From NCBI GenBank assembly GCA_024305405.1, contig JAKNDB010000087.1, forward strand, positions 7,814,501-7,878,500: a DNA stretch of 64,000 nucleotides, given 5' to 3'. Both the position numbers and the translations under genes were made by a program. A model generated the notes under the pieces. The model ran no database searches. It saw nothing but the letters and a program-made list of their open reading frames with translations, and was not told the DNA's origin. Of this stretch, positions 26,793 to 38,061 are shown in pieces; the first letter of the stretch is position 1, and every line of letters starts with the position of its first letter. The DNA is from Dirofilaria immitis (Eukaryota > Nematoda > Chromadorea > Rhabditida > Onchocercidae).

Positions 26793-27049
26793 CGATTTTT
26801 CAAGAATTATAGTTGAATTGGCATGCGACCGAATAATTAGAATTACGAAAGAATTGTATAGAAAATGCCTAATTAAAGTCTGTAAGCAGTACGATCATCC
26901 AAAAATTAGTATGTTCTCTTACATCCAATTGCATGACTCAAAAAATTGACTTATCAGATTGATATCGATCGTATGGGGAGCATTGCGTATATCTTAAAAA
27001 AGTTGTGTAGAAAAAGCCATATTGAAATTCAATATATCGTGACTTTCAG
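26793..27049 (+). CDS. Candidate coding exons, unrecognised
   Basis: Two adjacent stretches look protein-like on the plus strand. Exon A (26793-26908) follows TTATATTTACAG, ends at GTATG, and reads in part ELACDRIIRITKELYRKCL. Exon B (26958 to about 27049) follows TTATCAG and reads DIDRMGSIAYILKKLCRKSH before a GTAACT donor. The two do not join in phase without a missing base, and I found no partners upstream or downstream and recognise no family. This may be part of a real gene or two lucky frames. Confidence 0.25.
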
Positions 27050-28105
27050 TTGTTTAAAAGTAACTAGAACAACAGAAATTCAAAATAAGAATAATAAGTT
27101 AAATGCAACTTTGTATATTTTTTTCCTAAACGAAAATTAAATTGTAATAAGTAGAAAGGAATTAAAAGAAACATAAAAATAGATGCAAAAATAGATAAAC
27201 ATCCAAACAATAAAAACAGTCACATTAGCAATGAAAACAAATGCTGAAACTATAAATTTCAAAGCTCACTCTAATTCTATATTCGTTCATTAAAATTAAA
27301 TATTTAAATATTGATTGGTGGGAGCAAGGAGCGATATCAATGATATTAGGTAATGTGACAGTTATATTAATCAATTATTTTATTATAATTTTCATCAGTT
27401 AATTGTAGCTTGGTAGGAAAGAAATACACGTTATGTTCATCGCTCCTTTCTCATTATATTCCTAAGAAGCATTCTTAAATCATTCGATAATTTATGATAA
27501 ATAATTTTGAGAATTGGAAAAAATCTTACATTAACTTCTAAATTGATAAGTTTTGTTGTTGACAAATAAAGCTATTACTTCCTCATCGCAAATACTTTTT
27601 GTCATTCAAAGTTTACTGGGAAATGGTTTATGAAAATATAAAATCTCAATGAATTGTAGTTTCAAATTGATACACAATGATGAATTGGTCGTAGTTTTTA
27701 TTTAATTTTATTTCTAATTTGTTAGTAAATATTCCTTCATAAACAATTCCTTTGTTTCAAAACAAAAAAAATTGAGCTAGGAAATCTGTCTGCAGTATAA
27801 ATAATATAATTGCAATTGCAACAAGCACAAAAAGCTGATCGTCATAATCTGGTGAGAAAGCCTCACTTGGTCAACATAGATGCTATCATAACATAGAAAT
27901 CATAATCATCAATGATAAGGATGATAGTGTCAAATTTAAGATTGCCACATGGTTTTCTGAATTTCAAAAAATTGAAATATTTCCACTACCTCTATGAATC
28001 ATTTTTCAAACTACAGAATTGTTTCGTTTTCTCATATTTTCCTAATTTCGATCAGAGAAAAAAAGTTAAAACGATTTCTTGAAAATTCAGAAATCCTTGT
28101 CGAAA
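27050..28105. other. Intergenic, no supported gene
   Basis: Sequence 3' to the sugar transporter (minus strand). No exon, repeat or RNA gene is visible. Confidence 0.4.
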
Positions 28106-31100
28106 TTACACCTTAAATTCTATATTAATATTAAATTTCCATGCAATTTCGTTAAGGATTTCATTGACCGATCTTTGCTTAGTTTCTGGACAGTAAAGTA
28201 GTATAAGTACAAAAATACAATAGATGGAAGAATGAAAATTAAAAGTGAATATCCACCGGTGGTTGTTGCAAGTGGATAGAAGCCAAAATCTAGTATTATT
28301 TTGGTAAATGATTCGAACAGTGACAGAATGGTAACCGTTCGAAGTATCATACTTTTGGCACCAGTTCAGCTGAATAAAACCTAGATACGGAGCCAATACC
28401 AAGTGATGTTGCAAAGAGTATGATCGATACACCTGTTAATGTCCCAAGCTGAAAATATGCTCACTTATATTCTGAATAATGCCTAAAGAGCTATGATATT
28501 TGGAGATCGTTCGGTTCATGAAAAAACAGAAATTTGAAATTGGCAGATAAATCTATTTTGACAATAGCAGATTTTAGAAGTCTTAACAAAATACTTTCCT
28601 GTTTCCAGCATTACAAATTATTTATCTATGAAAATGATACCTTGGCTGCTTCGCCAACTACAATAGAAATCATTGTCATAAAGAGAGATAGTATGCTCAC
28701 GAATTCAGATATGATCAACATTGGTCGTCGTCCAATACTTTCAATAATAAATATTGGTATCACTGATAGGGGTAATCTGATAACTGTATTGGCCAATGAA
28801 CCCCACTGCAAATATTCATTTAAGACTCAGATATTAAAGAACGCTTCTAACTTGAGCAATAAATATTATCAGAATGATGTTTCGCAATTCGTAAACTTTT
28901 TCAAAGACGAAAGCTTTTCACTATAATTATTTCCTCAATTAATCAAAAGTCAATGTTCTTGCATAAAAATGCCTTTTTTCTTTGAAGTTATAAAGGCATA
29001 TTTAATAGTTATGCATTTAATTATATTTTTGCTTGTACCTCGGTATGATGGAAGTAAAAACTGCGGAAGAATTAGTTTGGGAAACTTTAGGCAATAAATA
29101 ATATATATTTTAAACATTGGAAATGAAACAAATAAAATAGTTTAAGGCTTAATATAATCCAAACATATAACTATACTAAATATCGTCGTAAATGACTTCA
29201 AATTATAAATAATAATTTGATCAGTAATTCAATTTCTTTTTCACTTTTATAAATTCAAATTAAATCATAATGAAAGTGAGAGATGAAATATCTAAAACCT
29301 GAGAGAAATTCTTTGGCCATTTGCCCAAATCATGATAAATAAAAGTATTAAATGATCGAATAACTCGTGCACCCGTAAATACATAAGCAATCTGAAATAC
29401 GATGCACACTATTTTAAGATTATTCCAAATTTTATATTTTAAGCTTTATAAAAATCTTTACATTTAGAAGTTCTGCATTTCATTCGGAAAATCTAAAAAA
29501 GTTGTAGATGCATCAATTGTAGATTGATAAAAGGTAGAATGGAGCAGTAAAACTGGATGAGTAACTAACTTACCTTGACCATAATTCCGACCCAGGCTCC
29601 GAATCGTACAACCGTCGAAAGCGGATCATTTGCCCTCCATGGCATGAACATAATTTCCATACCATTTGGTTGCTTTCTACTTTCCATACCTTTCTCCCTC
29701 CCTTCTTTCCTTTGACCATCCTCCTCATATTTCATTATTTGTTCATCGATTTCAATATCACTTTTTAGGCCATGATACGCACGAATTGCAAGTGCAGCCT
29801 ACAGTAGCCTCATTTTAAAAATGCTTTTCATTTTCATCGTTTGATAACAAATCCAGTTATTAATTGCAAAATTTTAGAATTAAAATAAGGAATTTATTCA
29901 ATTTCCGTAAAGTAGTGTTTAAAAGAAGAAAATAAACTATAGAAGAGCGAATTATATTCAATGGCCTATCAGGCTTTAATATATCTTTTCAAATTTTATA
30001 TAAAATAATTAGGAAATATTTCATTTATGGCAAAATTTATTGCATAAAATCATTATGAAATTCAATAACTTGAAATGTTTTCTTTCGCCAATTAGCAAAG
30101 ACTAAATTAAATATTAAAGTCTTTGTTTTATGAACAGAAAATGATGTACTTTTTTTCGATTATGCGAAAACATCAACGCATATTGAGGCGATTCATGCAT
30201 TAGAATGAATATTAACAAGGAAACAATAGTGACAACAAAAGGTACAGAGAACATAAATGGCCATAATTCAGGTGATGACAATGGTACTCCGATCAACTGT
30301 GTTAATAGATTACCTGTAATGATGCATATAAATATTCATTTACTTATTTAATACTGAAATATTTCAAAATTTTTTGAAATTATGCAAAAAAAAATTGGTT
30401 CTATGCATTTTACCATTAATGTGAACTTTTGCAAATTGAAATTGTACTATTAGAATTACGTTGCTAATATATTATATTGTCGAAATATTTTAAAGAGCTA
30501 ACAGAATTATTTATTAACATTATTCCTGAAGAGTATTGAGCCTAATTTTATATTTAATAGCTTTAGAAAGAAGACGGAAAGGAATGAAAAAGCTGCTGAA
30601 AATTTGTTTGCAATTTTAATCCAAAATATTGCAAAAGTATGGGATTCTTCGATGATGTGCTGTTGAATTTTTCTAAAATAATAACATCACAATAATTAAA
30701 TAAACTTACCGATTGTAGCAATTACTTCCTGCCACGAATTGACAAATCCACGCTGCATGGTTGATGCACTCTCGACAACCCAAACAGTCTGTACAACGAT
30801 TGCAATACCATTTGCGGTACCCCACAAAAACGACCAATTATTAATGCTTCGTAATAAGGAAAAAATACCCGTGTCAACATTGAAAGGAGTAATGCTGAAA
30901 AGATTGATATACAAATCGTTGTATTGTTAATAATCGAGCCGCCTATTCTAATAAATAGTCAAAAAGAGACAGTTGATCGCTGTATTTGGAGAATAACTTC
31001 GCAAGGTAAAACGATTTGATATAATATTGAGGTCAAATAAAATTTTGTCGATGTTTGGCTATCTAAGGCAATCCTATTGATCGTAAAAGTTAAATATTGA

Positions 31101-31531
31101 TCCTATCACTATGGCACATACCAGGAATAGCAATGAGACAAGAAATGATAGCAGTCCAACGACGACCAATTCGATCGCAAATTAGATATGCAATCATTTG
31201 GCCAACAATACCAGAAATCGGATTCATTACATTAATTAATGACCAAAGAAAATCCAAACTTAATGAATCAATCGGTTTACCGGTTCGTGCTATTGTTGAT
31301 TCATTAATGAACTGAAACGTGACGACCGAATTACTAATTATTAATTAAAATTCTTTAACTTTTATTTTAAATGATTTTTCAAATTTTAGAAAAATTCGGA
31401 GATTTGACATGAAATACCTGATGTATTTCTAAATATGGCTGATTCAATATAGACAGCAAATATGCTTGTTGAAAATTTCCATTGAAGCATGCAGCTAATG
31501 ATAATAATAACAGATATGGTGGCAAGCCCAT
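28106..31531 (-). CDS. Facilitative sugar transporter (GLUT/SLC2, MFS)
   Basis: A 12-helix major-facilitator sugar carrier of the plasma membrane. Minus-strand exons: 31531-31418, 31311-31122, 30894-30710, 30313-30150, 29798-29574, 29391-29299, 28805-28641, 28448-28106; about 494 residues, normal for GLUTs. Landmarks in order: helix 1 with ACFNGNFQQAY; FINES with LDFLWSLINV; DRIGRRWTA, the loop 2-3 GRR motif; EALIIGRFCG; ESPQYAL, the PESPRWL-type motif after helix 6; a long charged central loop in exon 5; ESIGRRPML, the loop 8-9 motif; and the C-terminal PETKQRSVNEI. The first exon starts at the ATG of MGLPPYLLL; an upstream exon is not excluded. Three frame slips occur: at CCCC 30820-30823, at TTTT 28353-28356 and near 28190-28197. 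Each is cured by one added base that restores both the family motif and the phase. Confidence 0.92.
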
Positions 31532-34500
31532 GTTAAAATTATTTGTTATTTTCACAAAATTTATCAAACCTCTTAGAACAAAAAATCCGGTAATAATCTG
31601 AAAAGGAAAATATATGAATGTGATAAGTTTCGCAACTTGACTTTTCTAAAAGATTTGGTAAGTTTACTGAAAAATTGCTGACGATCTGTTTACATTAATT
31701 ATGAATTTTAATAATTGTACCAATGAAAACTGATCGCTATAGAAGTAAAAACTAGCCACAGATAAAAAAATTTGTTCAAAATTTGATAGAAATTTGATAA
31801 ACATGTAACATTTAGAGATTTCGATGAAAAGATAGGAATAATCAAATTTAGTTGAGTAAAGAAGAAATGTCACTAGGCTACAGCTTTTCAATAAATAGTT
31901 ACTAATCGATATAGTTAAGAATAATAGAATGAATTAGGATCAATCGCTAATGATTATTTATCTATTTATTCATTTTTGAAAATAAACAAATAAGCATCGC
32001 AATAATGCCAGCAATAAATTAAACCAACAAGCCATAGAAATTGTAAAACAGCGTAAATTAAGAATAAATTTCGAACAAATGCAAAGATTTCACTTTACGA
32101 TTTACATGAAAACTTTCTTAAATTTCATTGATGAATCAAAAAACAATATTTTTAAATTTCTTCCAGTTTCAATAGTCATATGAAATCAGCTTGAAAAAAC
32201 TTATTTGAGGAGTATGCAAACAATAATAACATCAAAAGAATAAATATACTGCATATTTTCAATAAACCATATTACTAAGTGACGCTATTTTCTAATGTAT
32301 TTGTGAAGTGATAATTAGAGTGACAATTGCTTTCATTTCAATACACAACAGAAAGCATAGAGAAAAGTATTTTCAATTATTCATATTTTGCAATAACATT
32401 CGATTACAATTATTATTTCATCGAGATTTTAATATTTATAAAAATTTATTCATTTTTGTTGCTTTCTATGACCAACAAAGAAATTATAATGAAAAATTTT
32501 CCGAAATAAATTCAAAAATTTTTAAAGGGACAATTTGTAAAATCTTTTGTTATTCCTTCTGTTTTCTCTTTGATTCCATTTTTCCGGCGATTAGATAAAA
32601 TGCATGAGAAATGAAAGCGCGCATACCCGTAAAGAAAGAGACGGTACAGTCTTCGTCAAAAAATCAAATAAATTGAAGTTCAATAAAAAACTCAAATACA
32701 TTGCAAAGGTCACTGATCCTTCTCATTTTTATATATTCTTTAAAAAGTTTGACGTTAAAGATGAGTAATATCTGCAAAAGTTTATCATAAAGAAACTTTA
32801 TCATAAATAAATAAACCATTTGAAATTATTGGAAAACTTTTTGGTTCTGACCTTATCTACTAGCGAATTTTTTATCTAAACTGTGTTCTAAAAAATATGA
32901 ATACATATGAATTTAAAAAAACTGAAAATTAACAAAAATATATTTGCAATATTTGTGTCATAAGCTACCCAATCAAATCAAAACACAGAATACAGAAAGA
33001 ATTGCAAATTTTATTTGTATTAAGTTTTATCAAAGCATATTATTTACAAATAATTTAATATTAAAATCTAGTGGTAAAGAAAAGTTTCTCAAACGTTAAA
33101 ATATTTAAGCTTTAAAATATTTAAGCTAATATTGGAAACGAAGCATCGACTATATATACAATCGTTTTAGAATGGAATGCTGCATTCTATGAAATTTCAA
33201 CTATTAAATCTTGTTTTACAAGCAAATGTCGTAATTAAGTAAATGAAAAAAAATTTAACAAGCAATAACAATCTCACTTATCGCTAGTTTAATAATTTAA
33301 AATTTATATAAAACAACGGTATTATTAATAAAAGAACTAACAGAATAAATAATTAATATTATAAAATAACTTTCAATTTTTTTTGATGTCAATGAATAGA
33401 CTAACTGCAGAATTGTTTTTTCTTGTATTTAGTTTTGCCAAGTTCTGTATTTTTAAGCATTGCAGAAATCTTAAATACATTGTACTTTAAAAGAAACTCA
33501 ATTTTGTAAAGGCAATATTAGTATATCAATAAGATAAATAATTCTATTATCAATTAATCCATGATATTTAATCAGCTTAATAAAAAATTTTTATTATTAT
33601 TTATACTACTGGATGTTATTATTTACTAGTTTGAATCAATAACGATTTTCGTCTCTTATTCAAATCAAAATTATAAAATGCTTAAAAATTGGGCAGAAAT
33701 TTCAAAATTATTCAATACATACATGTTCAATAATTTAACACTCAATCATGCGGTAGAATGAATATAAAACAGTCATCTTTCGGCCGCGCTATCGCATTAT
33801 TCAGTCAATTCACTATTAAATCATGAAAAATATGAGAATCGGGAGAATATATACTTAATAATCGACGGTGGATTCGGCTTAGTAATTAATGAGATCAAAG
33901 ATATAAATATTAAAAATATGACGTCTATTGTCATCCATCTAATCAGCGAAGAATAGTGCTATGCTTTGAAAACTTCAGCATTTCTACGCTACGTCTAGAT
34001 CCATGCATCCGAAAAAAATTAAACAGGAAATGAATAATATTAAAATCAGAGTTATAACACTATAGAAGATCAAACAATACATATAAATGTAATTATTGAT
34101 CGCCGTGATAAACATCGCGATTACAAAATAATAGCTTTCTTTCTTTTGAAATTCAAATATACAGTAATTGCAACTGATAATTGTTTCATTAATTAAAATT
34201 TTATTTGATTAATTCATATTTTAGTCTTCTTCAGCACTGAGTAGTACTCTATTAAAATTTTCCTATAGTAAAAGCATTTAAAAATTTTAATATTATTCTT
34301 TTCATACAGTAATTGATTGATACTAATAAAATTTTATTAATAAAGAAAAAATTTAACATTCAAATTCATTTTGAATGTTTTTTTTTGAAAATTTAAATTA
34401 CATATATTCAATTAAAAACAGATGAAAAATGGATGAAATGATGAAAAAAAGTCGGAAATTCTTTGTATGTGAAAAGATCATGCAAATTATTAATTATACC

Positions 34501-36515
34501 GATAAGCCGTTAATGTTACTTTTTTAAGGCATCAATAAACTTTAATTAAATATAATCTTACAATAAAAAAATGCAATTGTTCATGAAAGAATGATAGATA
34601 AAAGGAGAAAAAGCAATAAGTAGTAATGATTTAACATATTTTATTCTATAATTGGTTCAAGTCCAATTTTCTAATGCAATTAAAGCCATTGAAATATTAA
34701 AACAAATGATGATATAAATTATTGCAGCTTCCAAGACTGAATTTTCAAGAATTCATTAGCTAATTAATTTGTAAATAGAAAAGTGAGTGGAAATTAGGAG
34801 GAATGATAATGTGAAAAAGCAGATGAAATAATTTATATTAAAAATAATATACGTCCTGTAATATCCTCTATCGTCTTTCATATTATGGTAAACTGTTTTT
34901 AGTTTACGTTTACAACAAATAACAAAAATAAACAAAATAGCGTAACTAATGCAACAAAAAAAAGGAAATTAATAGAAGTATGGAAACCCGAGAAAATCAT
35001 CAGGTATTTGGTTTCTTATTAATAAGCTATTTTGCTTGAATGATCGGGCTGATAAGAAAACTCAGTCCTTATCAGTAATGCATCTTCGTCAACACTGCCC
35101 TGCTTTTGTGACAATAATGAACTCGTCATTTAGTCATTTTGGAAATGTTTATAATGGGGACATCGATAAGATGTTAGGAGATGACAGCAATAATAACAGG
35201 AAATACTGCAAAATAATTTGATGCTCTCTTCATTTCAAACTGGTTCTGAAAAAGATTTAAATTCATACTTGAAAGTTTCATTAGAAATGATTTTAAAATT
35301 AAATTCATTAATTTTATTTTTAAAAATTAAAAAAATTTTCTCGAATTTTTCATAATTAGAAAGCTATTTCAACCATTGGTAGCAAAGTCTACAAACATAG
35401 TGGTGATAAGACAGATAATAAAATAATTAAATAGCCTCTAGAAAAGATTCCAAAATGCCGTGTCGCAATTGAATAAAAATTTATGATGTTGCGAAAATTC
35501 GCTTGTGAGCAAAGACCATTACTGCATTGATAAGAATGTTTTCGTCCCAGAGCTGACGCATAAAAACGGAATTGTTCTAAAATTATTGGAATTCCTTATT
35601 TTAAAGGTATTTAAGAAAACTGAATATTAAAAACAAATATATTCCGAAAAAGTTTCGATGGCAATTTTTCCAAACGCTTCCAATTATTTAGATGATATGA
35701 GTTAATTATATTCATTGTTAAATATGGTTATCATTTTATCAAAAATATAGTGAAATAATCTTAATTTTTCATTTGTAAAACCGATTATTCTTGGATTTTT
35801 AAAACAAATATCACTTATAAATGATGTAAGAGTTTTGGGACTTAAAGTTTCTTCCTAGATTCACTTGTCTGATTTTTGAAATATATCTATTTATTTCTAT
35901 AATTAAAATGTGGCACGTGATATGGAAAGTTAATATGAAAAATAAATCCAGAAATTCTGTTAAATTTTGAATGAATACTAGTCTCTGGTTGAAATTTCTG
36001 AGGTTAAAATTGACATCGATGAAAATTAAATTTTAAATGGACAGTTGCATAGCATTCGGTCAAGCAGATCTGCTTATCAAAACAAACCATTTGAAATCAC
36101 ATTGAAATGTTTCATTTAAAATTCTGATTATCACTGCTGATATTGATAATATGTCTAGATGTAATGAACATAGTATACAATATGCTGATTTCAAATGATT
36201 CAATTAGAACATTTGTTTATCAGAAGACACGTCCTGCACCATGTTTTTCTTGCTTATCACAGAAGTGAAATATTTTCATAACTGATGTTATATGGAAAAT
36301 GGCATAATAATAATAATTATTATTATGTTACACGTATGGTATTGAGCGTAAAAAAGCGTACACGTACGAGAATTCGATCAGGACATGGGAAAATTTACTT
36401 GAGATCGAATAAATAAATAAACGATTTAAATGGTCAAATCCAAAAGAAAAATGGATTGAATGGAATGGAGGAAAGGACATTCGATTTTATAGACATTTAA
36501 AGATGCGTCACACAG
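31532..36515. other. Intergenic, no supported gene
   Basis: Five kilobases of very AT-rich DNA upstream of the sugar transporter. It has short direct repeats (TTAAAATATTTAAGCT twice at 33096-33127) and many poly-A/T tracts. Open frames such as 32308-32598 and 35036-35221 have low-complexity or unremarkable translations and no splice partners. Upstream exons of the locus at 36516 may be hidden here. Confidence 0.4.
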
Positions 36516-36811
36516 GCTGGCACCTATCATCGAAAATACAGAGCTTATGTGGATATCATAAAAAGCAAAAGGAATGAACATCTGCAACAACATCCTCATA
36601 CTTTTGCGCTTGAAGATATTTACAAAGCGTTTTTGACAGCTGGAATGGAAATCGAGAAGGGAATGATCTGATGTACTTGATACCACTGAGCAAACAGGAA
36701 GTCCTGGAATTCAGTAAGTATAATTTTCAATCCATAAATTAGAATAAATCAATCTCAGCGAAATGATTACTGCCTCGATGAATTCCGGAAAACCGGTTTG
36801 TTTCAGATTAA
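36516..36811 (+). CDS. Unrecognised gene, 3' exons only
   Basis: A plus-strand exon (36516-36713) follows a CACACAG acceptor and ends at a strong A|GTAAGT donor. It reads GTYHRKYRAYVDIIKSKRNE, then HPHTFALEDIYKAFLTAGME, and, after a one-base correction at AAGGG (36657-36661), a downstream block ending SKQEVLEF. The corrected length gives phase 1. The next acceptor, TTTCAG at 36806, would add AT-TAA, so the protein would end in Asn three bases into that exon (stop ending 36811). The composition is soluble, helical and charged, clearly unlike chance AT-rich ORFs. I do not recognise the family, and upstream exons are not found. The exon lies 0.6 kb from the convergent minus-strand locus at 37380. 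Confidence 0.45.
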
Positions 36812-37191
36812 TCAAAAGATATGATTTAGGATTCAAATAAGTATTATTTTGGGAATTAATCGAGCAATCATTCTTTGAAAGATATAATAACTAAAAAATT
36901 TTCCAAAATTATTGTAAATTAAAGTATGAATTCCGCGTAACTGACTTTCTTGTATCATTGAAATGTATGCAAACTTCTTAGATTTAACTAGAAAAGAATT
37001 GAAACGAAAACCTCTCATGCATTGCTTTTTTTGCATTTTAAGCAAATTAATTTTTGTTAAGATAATCGCGCATACAATGCATAACTTCAGAAAATTGCAA
37101 GAAACAGTCTGTAGTATTATCGACGGAAGAATCGGCTAGTTTAATGTCATTTTTTGTTCAGAAGCAGCTCTCTGGTCTTCAAATCTATGAT

Positions 37192-37194
<3 letters not shown>

Positions 37195-37233
<39 letters not shown>
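37195..37233. repeat. (TA)n microsatellite
   Basis: An uninterrupted AT/TA dinucleotide run in the spacer between two unrecognised coding loci. Confidence 0.95.
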
Positions 37234-37234
<1 letters not shown>

Positions 37235-37379
37235 CGTCAGTTGAAAATGCTGCTATTTGCAATTTATCTTTTTCTCAATTTGAGATTACTGTAACAGAGA
37301 TTACGCGATGACATGATTAATAAAATATAGGCTAATAATACTCCATAAAGAGCAGAGCAAGGTACAGTCGACATATTTT

Positions 37380-37910
37380 TCAAATGCAAGTATTGATAGC
37401 TTTCCAAGTGATATTTGCCACGACTTCACCAAACTTTTGGCCATTTTGACTATGATAGGCTAGTATGCTGTTTTCAGAATTATATATAAAATGATATAAT
37501 AATCTCGTGACTGCATATGATGAAGAAATTTTTCTTTTGATACTGGAATACACCGACCTGAGAACGTCTTGGGGATTCTTTTTGGAAATGGACATAGCGA
37601 TACATGAATAATGAAATGAGTAAGTAAATTATTGGAGTACTATTAAATTTTATACTTACAGAAGGTTTACTGATAACACGATTAAGAATCTGAATAATAC
37701 TCTGATCAATCCAATCGAGACGTTTTCTTTCACAGTTCGGAATATGCGACGAGAATGCAATATATCAGTTTCATTAGATCGTACATGTTTGATGGTTGTG
37801 ATGCGCTGACACAGGACGAGATTAGTAGCTGGGAGATTATTGTTAGAAGTGGGTAGATTTGCAGATGTATTGACTGCTACTGAAATTAGGAATGAGGAGA
37901 TTAAGAAATC
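37380..37910 (-). CDS. Unrecognised gene, at least two exons
   Basis: Minus strand. The last exon, 37577-37380, follows a TTCCAAAAAG acceptor (weak) and encodes 65 residues in phase, including DVLRSVYSSIKRKISSSYAV, LLYHFIYNSENSILAYHSQN and FGEVVANITWKAINTCI before TGA. The preceding exon ends at 37660 with a good CT|GTAAGT donor and reads RITTIKHVRSNETDILHSRR, then, after one missing base in the run at 37723-37726, KRLDWIDQSIIQILNRVISK. The 5' part is unclear: the frame stays open to 38024, but a CTAATTTCAG near 37875 could be an intron end or a spliced-leader site. No signal peptide or motif is recognised. The locus runs head to head with RBBP5, whose start codon is at 38062, so the two may share a short bidirectional promoter. 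Confidence 0.5.
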
Positions 37911-38061
37911 AAAGCGGTATAGGGTTGGATCGACGGATGGATGATAAGCTTGATAAAAATTTGCAGGGAAGAGCATGGTGTTAAAATAAAAAGGAATAAA
38001 CATCAAGTTTATTCTATGTAGCACGTGAATATAATCTGATATTATTCATTATAGGGCTAAA

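Noticed and set aside
28534..28926. 130-codon plus-strand ORF
   Set aside because: It is antisense to the GLUT exon containing ESIGRRPML (28641-28805). The sense strand explains its openness.
34652..34670. ATTGGTTCAAGTCCAAT resembles a tRNA T-arm (5-bp stem, 7-base loop)
   Set aside because: No acceptor-stem partner, D-arm or anticodon arm can be folded upstream, and the A-box consensus is absent. Likely chance.
36301..36325. ATAATAATAATTATTATTAT palindrome as a possible functional hairpin
   Set aside because: Simple AT palindromes are expected in DNA of this composition, and nothing nearby suggests a terminator or element end.
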